From an uncultured Alphaproteobacteria bacterium (GTDB taxonomy: Bacteria; Pseudomonadota; Alphaproteobacteria; Rhodospirillales; Rhodospirillaceae): a stretch of DNA of 64,000 bases. The translations under genes were made by a program, and so were the position numbers. The stretch lies in NCBI GenBank assembly GCA_900079695.1, contig LT599022.1, forward strand, positions 3,847,319 to 3,911,318, given 5' to 3'. Each line of letters starts with the position of its first letter. Within the stretch, counting starts at the first letter, position 1. This document shows, piece after piece, positions 35,039 through 43,351 of the stretch. Below the pieces are notes generated by a model. That model was not told the origin of the DNA and did no database searches. It saw nothing but the letters and a program-made list of their open reading frames with translations.

Positions 35039-36481
35039 ATGACTGCCGAGCAACCGCCGAAGACCTCTCCCGAAACCGAGACCGTCGCCGAAATCGAGGC
35101 GCGCGCGGCTGCGCTCGACATCGAGGACGCGTTTCCCGACGAGAATTTCACCGACGTGCTGCTGCGCCTGATCTCCGAGGCGATCGCCGAGGGCGACATG
35201 GCGCGCGCGCGGGAACTGCTGCTCGACCAGCATTACGCCGACGCCGCCGACATCCTCGACCGCATGCAGCCCGACGACCGCGCGCAGCTGGTGCTGGCGC
35301 TCGGCAAGGATATCGATCCGGACATCCTGCCCGCCCTCGACGAGGAGGTGCGCGATCAGGTGGTCGGCGTGCTCGGCGTGCAGGGGATCGCCGCGGCGGT
35401 GGAGGCGATGGACTCCGACGACGCGGTGGCGGTGATCGAGCAGCTCGACGACGACGAGCGCCGCCGCGTGATCCAGGCGCTGCCGGCCGAGAACCGCGCG
35501 GTGATCGAGCAGGCGCTCGCGTATCCCGAATACTCCGCCGGCCGCATGATGCAGCGCGAGATGATCGCGGTGCCGGAGTTCTGGACGGTCGGCGACACGC
35601 TGAAATACATCCAGACCACCGCCGACGAACTGCCGGACGAGTTCTACGAGGTGTTCGTCGTCGATTTGCGCCATCACCCGATCGGGCGGGTCTCCACCGC
35701 GCGCCTGTTGCGCGCCGCGCCGGAGACGCCGATCCGCGAGATCGTCGACGCGGACGTGGAGCCGGTTCCCGCGGCGATGGACCGCGAGGAGGTGGCGATG
35801 ACCTTCCGCGACCGCGACTGGGTGTCGGCGATGGTGGTGGACGCCGACGGCCGCCTGATCGGCCGGATCACCGTCGACGACATCGTCGACGTCATCGACG
35901 AGGAGGCCGAGGACGACATGCTGCGCCTCGGCGGCGTGTCGGACTCCGACATCTTCCGCGCGGTGTGGGGCACGGTGCGGGCGCGCTTCACGTGGCTGCT
36001 CATCAACCTCGGCACGGCGATGCTGGCGGCGTCGGTGATCGGCCTGTTCGAGGGTACGATCGAGAAGATGGTGGCGCTCGCGGTGCTGATGCCGGTGGTG
36101 GCGGGGATGGGCGGCAACGCCGGAACCCAGACCCTGACGGTGACGGTGCGCGCGCTGGCGATGAAGGAACTGACTCCCGGCAACGCCCGCCGGGTGATCG
36201 GCAAGGAACTGGCGGTGGGGCTCACCAACGGCCTGGTGTTCGCCTGCCTGGCGGGGACGATCTCCTACGTCTGGTTCGGCCAGGCGACGATCGGCGTCGT
36301 GCTCGGCTGCGCGATGGTGATCAACCTGACGATCGCGGCGCTGGTGGGGATTCTGGTGCCGCTCGCGCTCGACCGGTTCAAGGTCGACCCGGCGGTGGCC
36401 TCGGGAGTGTTCCTCACCGCGATCACCGACAGTCTCGGCTTCTTCGCCTTCCTCGGCCTCGCCACCGCGTTCCTGCTGTAG
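35039..36481 (+). CDS. mgtE: Magnesium transporter MgtE
   Basis: Homodimeric Mg2+ channel gated by cytosolic magnesium. It has 480 residues: an acidic N-terminal superhelical domain (about 30-150), two CBS domains (about 155-285), then five membrane segments carrying PVVAGMGGNAGTQTLTV, the conserved pore-lining signature, and DSLGFFAFLGLA at the C-terminus. The ATG at 35039 is chosen; an in-frame ATG at 34959 would add residues lying over a hairpin. No M-box or other magnesium riboswitch is recognisable ahead of it. Confidence 0.95.
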   Translation: MTAEQPPKTSPETETVAEIEARAAALDIEDAFPDENFTDVLLRLISEAIAEGDMARARELLLDQHYADAADILDRMQPDDRAQLVLALGKDIDPDILPALDEEVRDQVVGVLGVQGIAAAVEAMDSDDAVAVIEQLDDDERRRVIQALPAENRAVIEQALAYPEYSAGRMMQREMIAVPEFWTVGDTLKYIQTTADELPDEFYEVFVVDLRHHPIGRVSTARLLRAAPETPIREIVDADVEPVPAAMDREEVAMTFRDRDWVSAMVVDADGRLIGRITVDDIVDVIDEEAEDDMLRLGGVSDSDIFRAVWGTVRARFTWLLINLGTAMLAASVIGLFEGTIEKMVALAVLMPVVAGMGGNAGTQTLTVTVRALAMKELTPGNARRVIGKELAVGLTNGLVFACLAGTISYVWFGQATIGVVLGCAMVINLTIAALVGILVPLALDRFKVDPAVASGVFLTAITDSLGFFAFLGLATAFLL

Positions 36482-36494
36482 GCGGCGGCCCGCG

Positions 36495-37925
36495 TCAGGC
36501 GCTGATATAGCGGTTGATCGAGCGGTCCAGCACGGTGGAGGAGATGATGATGGTGGCGATGTCCTGCTTGCGCTGGATCGAGCCGCGCTTGACCATCATC
36601 CGGTAGTCGTCGACGAGCCCGCGCAGCGCCGCGACGCCGTCCTTCCTCTGAAGGTGCTGCTCGAAGAACACCCGGCCGAGGCCCGGCTTGCCCCAGATGC
36701 CGTTCATGATGCCGACGATCTCGGGCACGGTCGGCCCGGCGTGTTCGTCGGGCTCGATCTCGGTGGAGAGTTCGAGGGCGGCGAGCGCGTCGGGGGTCAT
36801 GTAGTCGAGATAGCGGTTACAGAAGGTCTTGAGGTGCTCGATGATGTCCGAGCGCGCCGGGCCGGGCGGCATCTCTCGGATGTTGGCGAGGAGCTCGCCG
36901 AACGCCTTGATGGTGAACGCGGGCTGCTTGACCAGGGTGGGGAAGTCGGCCCCCAGCATGGTGCGGAACACTGCGATGTCGGTTTCGTGCTGGCGATCCT
37001 TGACGCTCGGGCGGCCGCGCTTGTTGAGCTCGTCGTTGATCTTGTCGGTGACGTCGCGGATCTCCCACGCGCCGAGCGCGCGCACCGCCTCGGGGGTGCG
37101 CGCCAGCCGCAGTTCGAGGCCGAGATCGCGGATCTGCTCGGGCACCGTGAACGCCTGCGCGAAGGCGAGGAGGAACTGCGGGTCCCAGTCGAGGATCTCG
37201 GTCGCCGCCGGGCCGAACACGTCGCCGAGGGCGCGCGCCTGGAACGCCTTGACGTAGGTCAGCGCGTTGAGCCAGTCCGGGTCGGTCTGGTTGGTGAGGA
37301 TCTGGCCGAAGCGGCTGCCGAGCTTGACCCTGAGTTCGCCGAGGGCGAGCGCGTTCATCCCCGCGAGGATGCGCAACCGCGGCAGCGCGTCGAGCGCGCG
37401 GGCCTCGCCCGGCAGGCGCGCGAGCGCCTCCTTGTTGGCGGCGAAGATCAGGCGGATCGCGCGGTCGATGTAGACCTGTTCGGCCTGCGCGACGGTGAGG
37501 CCGCACGCGCCCGCCACCACCGCGCGCTTGCCGGGGCTGATCTTCTTGCCGTGGGGCGCGATCAGGGCGATCAGGTCGAGCTGCCAGGCGACCTCGAACA
37601 CCTTGATGGTGCGTTCGATCGCCTTGTCGTCCTTGAGCGCCTGTTCGAGCGAAAGGTTGCCGATCAGCGTGCCCTCGGCGCCGAGGGCGGCGCCTTCGAG
37701 CTTCTGCAGGAAGGGGTAGATCTTCTTCACCGCGCGGTGCAGGCGGGTCTGCCGCCCGCCCTGCGAGCGCAGCGACAGCGAGCGCAGCGGCCGCCCGAGC
37801 CCGAACGGCAGCACGCGCACGAGGTCGGAATCGCCGTCCTGCACGCGGATCACCAGTTTGGTGCGGCCGGGTTTCTTCTCGGCTTCGGGCTTGGGCGCGG
37901 GCTTCTGCGCTGCGGGTTTGGCCAT
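36495..37925 (-). CDS. Conserved-looking hypothetical protein, 476 residues
   Basis: I do not recognise this protein. It is soluble, with no signal peptide or membrane segment. Residues 1-25 are Pro/Ala/Lys-rich (KPAAQKPAPKPEAEKKPG), followed by a predicted largely helical body and a C-terminal stretch with RKQDIATIIISSTVLDRSIN. Codon usage matches its neighbours, and the frame is clean over 1.4 kb, which supports a real gene. It is monocistronic: convergent with mgtE (13 nt between stops) and divergent from cobC (187-nt gap). Confidence 0.8.
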   Translation of the reverse strand: MAKPAAQKPAPKPEAEKKPGRTKLVIRVQDGDSDLVRVLPFGLGRPLRSLSLRSQGGRQTRLHRAVKKIYPFLQKLEGAALGAEGTLIGNLSLEQALKDDKAIERTIKVFEVAWQLDLIALIAPHGKKISPGKRAVVAGACGLTVAQAEQVYIDRAIRLIFAANKEALARLPGEARALDALPRLRILAGMNALALGELRVKLGSRFGQILTNQTDPDWLNALTYVKAFQARALGDVFGPAATEILDWDPQFLLAFAQAFTVPEQIRDLGLELRLARTPEAVRALGAWEIRDVTDKINDELNKRGRPSVKDRQHETDIAVFRTMLGADFPTLVKQPAFTIKAFGELLANIREMPPGPARSDIIEHLKTFCNRYLDYMTPDALAALELSTEIEPDEHAGPTVPEIVGIMNGIWGKPGLGRVFFEQHLQRKDGVAALRGLVDDYRMMVKRGSIQRKQDIATIIISSTVLDRSINRYISA

Positions 37926-38112
37926 TCGGCACCGGCCTCGGGATCAGACTCGAAATGCTGCGTGCGGCGACGGGAGCGGCGCACGGCGATTGCCCGACTG
38001 TGCCCAAGGTTCCCCCCGAAATCAAGCTTTCCTCCCATCCGACGGGCTTGTTTCGCCGCGCGGGCTTGCTCTATGGTGGCGCGTTCGAACATCCCACCAG
38101 GAGCTGCGTTCC

Positions 38113-39144
38113 GTGATCCTCGATTCCCTGCCGATCCACGGCGGCGATCTCGCCGCCGCTTCCGCCCGTTACGGCGTGCCGCGCGCGGATTGGCTGGACC
38201 TTTCCACCGGCATCAATCCCAACCCCTATCCGCGTCTCGATGTGCCGGACGCGGCGTGGCGGGCGCTGCCGGACGCGGCTCTCGGCGACGCGCTCGCCGA
38301 GGCCGCGCGGGTGGGCTACGGCGTCGCCGCGCGGGCGAAGATCGTCGCCGCCTCGGGCACCCAGGCGCTGATCCAGTGGCTGCCGCGGCTGGTGGTGGCG
38401 CACGACGTGGCGGTGGTGTCGCCGACCTACGGCGAGCACGCCGCGGCGTGGGCGGCGGTGGGGGCGAAGGTGCGCGAGGTGGCGCGGATCGAGGACGGCG
38501 ACGACGCCGACGTGCTGGTGGTGGTGAACCCCAACAATCCCGACGGCCGCGCCTACGAACCCCTCGACCTGCTGCGCCGCGCCGAGGAACGCGCCCGCGA
38601 CGGCCGCCTGATCGTCGTCGACGAGGCGTTCGCCGACGTCACGCCGGACATCTCGCTGGCCGCCAAGGCCGGGGCCGACGGCCTGATCGTGCTGCGCTCG
38701 TTCGGCAAGTTCTTCGGCCTCGCCGGGGTGCGGCTCGGCTTCGCGCTGTGTCCGCCGGGATGCGGCGCGCGGCTCGCCGCGGCGATGGGGCCGTGGGCGG
38801 TCTCCGGCCCGGCGGCGGCGATCGGCGCGCGGGCGCTCGCCGATGCCGGATGGATCGCCGCGACGCGGCGCGAGCTCGGCGCGATGGCGGCGCGCATGGA
38901 CGCGCTGCTGGCCGAGGTGGGCCTCGCGGTGATCGGCGGAACAGATTTATTCAGACTGACACACTTCGATGCAGTCCTCCCGGTCTATCATGGCCTCGCC
39001 AAGCGCGGAGTGCTGACCCGGGCCTTCGCCGCGCGGCCGGGCTGGTTGCGTTTCGGCCTCCCGGCGGATACCGCGGCGTTCGAGCGGTTCGCGACTGCCC
39101 TGCGCGCGGCGGTGGCCGAAGCCGCCGATTCCGACCCGGGCTGA
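38113..39144 (+). CDS. cobC: Threonine-phosphate decarboxylase / cobalamin aminotransferase-like CobC
   Basis: PLP enzyme of cobalamin synthesis that supplies (R)-1-amino-2-propanol phosphate for the nucleotide loop. It has 343 residues: HGGDLAAASARYGVP and DLSTGINPNPYP at the N-terminus, VVVNPNNPDGR, and the PLP-binding Lys199 in SFGKFFGLAGVRLG. The start is GTG at 38113 with AGGAG nine nucleotides upstream. The usual partner cbiB/cobD is absent here, so the gene stands apart from the rest of the pathway. Confidence 0.9.
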   Translation: MILDSLPIHGGDLAAASARYGVPRADWLDLSTGINPNPYPRLDVPDAAWRALPDAALGDALAEAARVGYGVAARAKIVAASGTQALIQWLPRLVVAHDVAVVSPTYGEHAAAWAAVGAKVREVARIEDGDDADVLVVVNPNNPDGRAYEPLDLLRRAEERARDGRLIVVDEAFADVTPDISLAAKAGADGLIVLRSFGKFFGLAGVRLGFALCPPGCGARLAAAMGPWAVSGPAAAIGARALADAGWIAATRRELGAMAARMDALLAEVGLAVIGGTDLFRLTHFDAVLPVYHGLAKRGVLTRAFAARPGWLRFGLPADTAAFERFATALRAAVAEAADSDPG

Positions 39145-39193
39145 CGGACTCCCCGTCCGGCCCGACAGGACGGCCGGAAACAGGGGATTGCCG

Positions 39194-39523
39194 ATGAACG
39201 CATGGATGATCGGACTGAGCTACGCGGGCGGCGCCGTCGCCTGTTCCGCGTGGGCGCGCGAGTGGGCGCGCCGCAAGGGGCTCAACGCCAGGGCCTGGGG
39301 CGCCGCCGGATGGGCCGCCGGGCCGTTCGCGGTGGCCGCGGTGGGGCTCGCCCGCCCGCATGCGGCGCTCTGCCCGCACTGCCTCCAGCCGATGCGCTTC
39401 GAGCAGCGCTGGTGCCCGACCTGCCGCGCGCAGGATACCTTCGTGCCCGACCTCCCGGGACGCGAGGCCGCGCCCGCCGGGGCGGATCTCGACTACGACG
39501 GCCTCGAACCCGCCGCCGCCTGA
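39194..39523 (+). CDS. Small membrane protein with zinc-ribbon-like tail
   Basis: An unrecognised protein of 109 residues. It has an N-terminal hydrophobic region with two likely membrane segments (about 3-20 and 33-53) and a CPHC...CPTC pair spaced by about 12 residues, which should bind zinc on the cytosolic side. The ATG at 39194 follows AGGGG; an in-frame TTG at 39188 is also possible. Its last 31 nt overlap the end of the convergent acyl-CoA synthetase-like gene. It may be co-transcribed with cobC (49-nt gap). Confidence 0.7.
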   Translation: MNAWMIGLSYAGGAVACSAWAREWARRKGLNARAWGAAGWAAGPFAVAAVGLARPHAALCPHCLQPMRFEQRWCPTCRAQDTFVPDLPGREAAPAGADLDYDGLEPAAA

Positions 39524-41151
39524 TCCAGGCGATCGCGCAGCCGGGCGCGATGCGCCCGGCCCTCGTCGGTGCGGGGAATCGCCTCGACGAACGCGAGCCG
39601 CCGCGGCAGCGCGTAGGGCGCGAGAGTCTTCGCCGCCTCGGCGAGGATGTCGGCGGCGAGGAGAGCCTCCGCCGCCGCGTCGCCCTTCGGCACGCCGGGC
39701 TTGAGTTCCACCGCCGCGATCACGCCGTCGCCCTCCGCCAGCGCCGCCGCGGCCGCCACCATGCGATGGCGCGCCAGCACTCGCTCGACGTCGTCGGGCA
39801 GGAATCCCGCGGGTCCGTAAGGCAGCACGTCGTCGGCCTTGGCGACGAAGGCGAGATCGCCGTCCTCGGTGGCGGTGACGAGGTCGTCGGCGAGCAGCCA
39901 GCGGCCGACGTATTTCCGCCGCGCCCAGCGCGCCACCGCCCGCGGCGCCCCCTCGCACCCGAGGCAGAGTCCCGGGTGATCCTGCATCACCGCCAGCCGT
40001 CCGACCGCGCCCGCCGCGAGCGGCGCGCCGTCGCCGTCCACCACCGCGGCGGCGACGCCGGGCACCGCGCGGCCGAGCCCCGCCGCATCGGCGCAGGCGT
40101 ACCAGCTCGGATGACTGGCGGCGACCGGCCCGGTTTCGGCTTCGCCGTAGATCCGGCCGAGCGGCGCGCCGAGTTCGTCGCGGCACCACGCTTCCGCATC
40201 CGCCGCCGGGCGTCCGCCGATGCAGGCGGCGGCGCGCAGGGCGAAGGCGTAGTGGTCGCGCGGCTCGGGGAACAGCCGCATCCCCGCGATCGCCGAGGGG
40301 GTGAAGAGCGCGAGACGGACGCCGTGGCGGGCGATCCGCGCGATCCGGTCTTCGGCCTCCGCCGGGGTTTCGGGCGCGCCCATCGCCAGCACCGGCACTC
40401 CCAGCAGCCACGGCCCGAACAGGCCGGAGATCAGCCCCGCCGGATGCGACGGCCGCAGCGCGGGCCAGATCAGGTCGCCGGGGCGCGGCACGCCCTCGAA
40501 CACCATTTCGAGGGCGGGGAGGTGGCCGAGCACGGCACGGTGGGCGTGGCGGATCGCCTTCGGCGTACCGGTGCGGCCCTGGCTGAAGATCAGAAACGCG
40601 GAGTCGTCCGCACGGGTGGCGACCCCCACCGCGGCGTCGGCCTGCAGCGGCAGACTCCAGAAATCGCGCACGTCGTCGGGGGCGTTCACGCACACCAGGG
40701 CGGCGCTCGGCGGCGCGGCGGCGCGGGCGGCGGCGAGGCTCGCGGCATCGGCGACGATCAGGCGCGGCCGCGCCGCGCGCATCGCCCGGGCGAGGTCCTC
40801 GGGCGTCCAGGCGGCGTCCATCGCGGCGATCGTCGCCCCGGCCTTGAGCGCGGCGAGGGCGGTGAGCGCCGCCTCCGCGCCCTGCGGCAGCAGCATCGCC
40901 ACGGCGGTGCCGGGTTCGACCATGAGGTTGGCGAAGGCGGCGGCGAGGGCGTCGGAGAGGCGCTTCAGCTCGCCGTAGGAGAAGTGGGCGACGCCCCCGG
41001 CCGGACCGCGCGCGATCAGCGCGGTGCGGTCCGGGTCGGCGCCCGGGCGGCACTGGCGGTCGAGGCTGTCGGCGGCGGCGTTGAACGCTTCCGGCACGTG
41101 CCAGCGGAAGGCGCGCCGCGCATCCTCGTAGGAGCGGAGGTTGGGGAGCAT
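39493..41151 (-). CDS. Degenerate AMP-binding (acyl-CoA synthetase-like) protein
   Basis: Belongs to the ANL adenylating superfamily, closest in layout to acetyl/medium-chain acyl-CoA synthetases. It has 552 residues. The phosphate-binding loop is FSQGRTGTPKAIRHAH rather than a Ser/Thr/Gly-rich TSGTTGxPKG; the A5 motif is YGEAETGP; A7 reads LADDLV; and the C-terminal A10 motif is PRTDEGRAHRARLRD, where the lysine needed for adenylation is replaced by Arg. It may be inactive, or use altered chemistry. It is 10 nt downstream of the GH114-like gene, forming a two-gene operon. Confidence 0.85.
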   Translation of the reverse strand: MLPNLRSYEDARRAFRWHVPEAFNAAADSLDRQCRPGADPDRTALIARGPAGGVAHFSYGELKRLSDALAAAFANLMVEPGTAVAMLLPQGAEAALTALAALKAGATIAAMDAAWTPEDLARAMRAARPRLIVADAASLAAARAAAPPSAALVCVNAPDDVRDFWSLPLQADAAVGVATRADDSAFLIFSQGRTGTPKAIRHAHRAVLGHLPALEMVFEGVPRPGDLIWPALRPSHPAGLISGLFGPWLLGVPVLAMGAPETPAEAEDRIARIARHGVRLALFTPSAIAGMRLFPEPRDHYAFALRAAACIGGRPAADAEAWCRDELGAPLGRIYGEAETGPVAASHPSWYACADAAGLGRAVPGVAAAVVDGDGAPLAAGAVGRLAVMQDHPGLCLGCEGAPRAVARWARRKYVGRWLLADDLVTATEDGDLAFVAKADDVLPYGPAGFLPDDVERVLARHRMVAAAAALAEGDGVIAAVELKPGVPKGDAAAEALLAADILAEAAKTLAPYALPRRLAFVEAIPRTDEGRAHRARLRDRLDQAAAGSRPS

Positions 41152-41161
41152 GCCGCCCTCC

Positions 41162-42310
41162 CTATTCCAGAATCACTTCGTATTCCAGGCGGTCGGCGGC
41201 TTCGAGTCCTTCGAGCAGCACGCCGTCGAAGCCGAGATCCATCAGGCCGACGAAATATTGGCCGAGGATGTCCTTCCAGTCCTTCAGCCAGTAGTTGGCG
41301 AGCGCGCCGTTGGAATGGTCGCGCAGCGGCTCGCGCAGGATCGGCGTCTCGCCGATCCGCCACTCGCGCTTCCAGTAGTAGCGGTCGTCGCGCGCGGCGG
41401 TGAGGTCGATCTCCGCCAGCACCAAGCGGCGCGGCCCCATGAACTTGTATTTGAGGCCGGTGACGTCGGCCTTGGTGAGCGGCTGGTCGGCGGCATAGAA
41501 GGCGTCGACGATCAGCAGGTCGGCGTTCGACTTCATCGCGGCGGCGAGCCAGTCGGCCTTCGAACCGTAGGCGCGCGGGCTCCGCAGCCAGTAGGCGTTG
41601 CGCGCGTCGGCGAGGACGGCGACGCCGTCGGAGTTCTCGTAGGGCGGGCGCTCGGAGGGCAGGCGTTTCGGCGCGTCCGGCGCGCCGATCGCGGCGACGC
41701 TCAACGCCTTGGCGGCGCGGCCCTTGCGCGCCAGCTCGTAATGCGAAAGGGCGCAGCGGTCGAGACTGAGGATCGGCGTGCCCGCCGCGCGGATCGCCTT
41801 GATCTGCGCCTCGCGCGCCGCCTCGGCCTTGAGTTGCGCCGGGGTCGGCTGCGGGGCGTCGGGCTGGGGCTTCGGCTTCGGGCAGTTGAGGTCGTCGAGC
41901 GCCACCGCGTCGAGGTCGCGCAGGATGCGGCGGAACGGCGCGCCGGGCGCGGTGTCGGGGATCGGGTTGCGATCCTCGGCCTTGGGGTCGACGAGGCTCT
42001 GGCGCTGGATCTCCCAGTTGCTCGTCGCCATCAGGCCGAGCGGGTTGCGGCCGACGATCACGAACTTCGGGTCGCGCGCCTCGGCATATTGCGCGAGGCC
42101 CTCCACCAGCTTGCGCAGCTCCTCGCGGAACTGCGGCACCTCCCACGCCTTCGGCGGCTTGGCGTCGGGGGCGGGGGGCAGCAGAAAGCGCGGGTCCTCC
42201 TGCGCCGCGGCGGGCGCGGCGAACGCGAGGGCGACGAGGGCGATGGCGAGGCGCGAAAACGGCAACGGGATTCTCTCCGCCGGACGGGGGAACGGCTCGT
42301 TCGAAACCAT
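41162..42310 (-). CDS. Exported TM1410/GH114-like (beta/alpha)8 protein
   Basis: Predicted secreted or periplasmic protein of 382 residues with a signal peptide (about 18-37, ending APAAAQ). The C-terminal half resembles the TM1410 family related to GH114 endo-alpha-1,4-polygalactosaminidases: LVLAEIDLTAARDDRYYWKREW, then YWLKDWKDILGQYFVGLMDL and GFDGVLLEGLEA. The last block usually reads GFDGVYLD; here the acidic residue is Glu. A Pro/Gln-rich insertion (CPKPKPQPDAPQPTPAQ) and three cysteines lie in the middle. It heads a two-gene operon with the acyl-CoA synthetase-like gene. Enzyme activity is inference. Confidence 0.7.
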   Translation of the reverse strand: MVSNEPFPRPAERIPLPFSRLAIALVALAFAAPAAAQEDPRFLLPPAPDAKPPKAWEVPQFREELRKLVEGLAQYAEARDPKFVIVGRNPLGLMATSNWEIQRQSLVDPKAEDRNPIPDTAPGAPFRRILRDLDAVALDDLNCPKPKPQPDAPQPTPAQLKAEAAREAQIKAIRAAGTPILSLDRCALSHYELARKGRAAKALSVAAIGAPDAPKRLPSERPPYENSDGVAVLADARNAYWLRSPRAYGSKADWLAAAMKSNADLLIVDAFYAADQPLTKADVTGLKYKFMGPRRLVLAEIDLTAARDDRYYWKREWRIGETPILREPLRDHSNGALANYWLKDWKDILGQYFVGLMDLGFDGVLLEGLEAADRLEYEVILE

Positions 42311-42426
42311 AGTCGCGCAGGCTTAACAAAGCGATAAGAACCGCCGCGCAACGGTTGCGGAGAGGGCGGAAATCCGGCTACCTTGAGGCCGCGCCCGGCG
42401 GTTCGGGCGGTCTGTTGGGGACAATC

Positions 42427-43224
42427 TTGAACGACGCACGCAATCCCGCCCACGTGGTGGTGCTCGGCAACGAGAAGGGCGGCACCGGCAAGTCGACGAT
42501 CGCCATGCACATGGCGGTGGCGTTCGCCAACGCCGGCGGCCGGGTCGGGGTGATCGACCTCGACGTCCGCCAGAAATCGGTGTCCCGCTACATCGAGAAC
42601 CGCCGCGCCACCGCCGAGCGCGACGGTCTCGCGCTTCCCGCGCCGACCGTCTACGAACTCGCCGCCGAGACCGTCGAGGCGCTCGCCGAGGCCGCCGCGC
42701 GGGCGATCCGCGAGCAGGACCTGCTGATCGTCGACACCCCCGGCGCCGCCACCGAGCTGTCGCGCGCCGGGCACGTCTTCGCCGATACCCTGGTGACGCC
42801 GCTCAACGACAGCTTCATCGACCTCGACGTGCTCGGCCGCGTCGAGCCCGAGACCTACAAGGTGCTGCGCCCGAGCCACTATGCCGAACTGGTGTGGGAG
42901 ACGCGCAAGGAGCGCGCCCGCGTCGGGCGTTCGCCGTTGCGCTGGTTCGTGCTGCGCAACCGCCTTTCGCACGTCGACGCGCGCAACAAGCGGGCGATGG
43001 AGGAGGCGATCGCGGCGCTGGCGCAGCGCGTCGGCTTCGTGCCGGTGGCGGGCCTGGGCGAGCGCGTGATCTACCGCGAACTGTTCCTCAACGGCCTGAC
43101 GCTGCTCGACATCCGCACCCCCGGTGTTGGAATCGACCTGTCGGTTTCCCATGTTGCTGCGCGACAGGAACTTCGGGCTCTTTTCAACGCCGTCGGCTTT
43201 ACCGATATCATTCCGGGAGCCTGA
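42427..43224 (+). CDS. mipZ: Division-plane positioning ATPase MipZ (ParA family)
   Basis: MipZ forms a gradient from the ParB-marked poles and blocks FtsZ assembly, placing the division site; it is the alphaproteobacterial replacement for Min. It has 265 residues: deviant Walker A GNEKGGTGKST (Lys22), GVIDLDVRQKSVSRYIENRR, LLIVDTPGA and PLNDSFIDLDVLG match the family. The start is TTG at 42427, with GGGGA five nt upstream; a longer frame from 42355 lacks a ribosome binding site. It is divergent from the GH114-like gene. Confidence 0.93.
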   Translation: MNDARNPAHVVVLGNEKGGTGKSTIAMHMAVAFANAGGRVGVIDLDVRQKSVSRYIENRRATAERDGLALPAPTVYELAAETVEALAEAAARAIREQDLLIVDTPGAATELSRAGHVFADTLVTPLNDSFIDLDVLGRVEPETYKVLRPSHYAELVWETRKERARVGRSPLRWFVLRNRLSHVDARNKRAMEEAIAALAQRVGFVPVAGLGERVIYRELFLNGLTLLDIRTPGVGIDLSVSHVAARQELRALFNAVGFTDIIPGA

Positions 43225-43256
43225 CGCTCCGCTTTCGCAATCGTGCCGGGCGGCTC

Positions 43257-43285
43257 TGGACAATGCCCCGCCGCCGGGCGATAAA
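43257..43285 (+). promoter_or_regulatory. Candidate promoter of the galU-ugd-phosphomutase operon
   Basis: TGGACA (43257-43262) and GATAAA (43280-43285) are 17 nt apart in the 127-nt gap before galU. A 7-bp hairpin, CCCGCCG/CGGCGGG (43305-43311 with 43316-43322), lies in the predicted leader just before the ribosome binding site GGAGGA. Confidence 0.45.
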
Positions 43286-43351
43286 CCCGCTACCCCGTTC
43301 AAACCCCGCCGCATTCGGCGGGATCCTGCAACCCGCGTCTGGAGGAGATCC

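Noticed and set aside
35039-35100. A magnesium riboswitch before mgtE
   Set aside because: The gap holds the tRNA terminator and one small hairpin only; no M-box-like architecture was seen.
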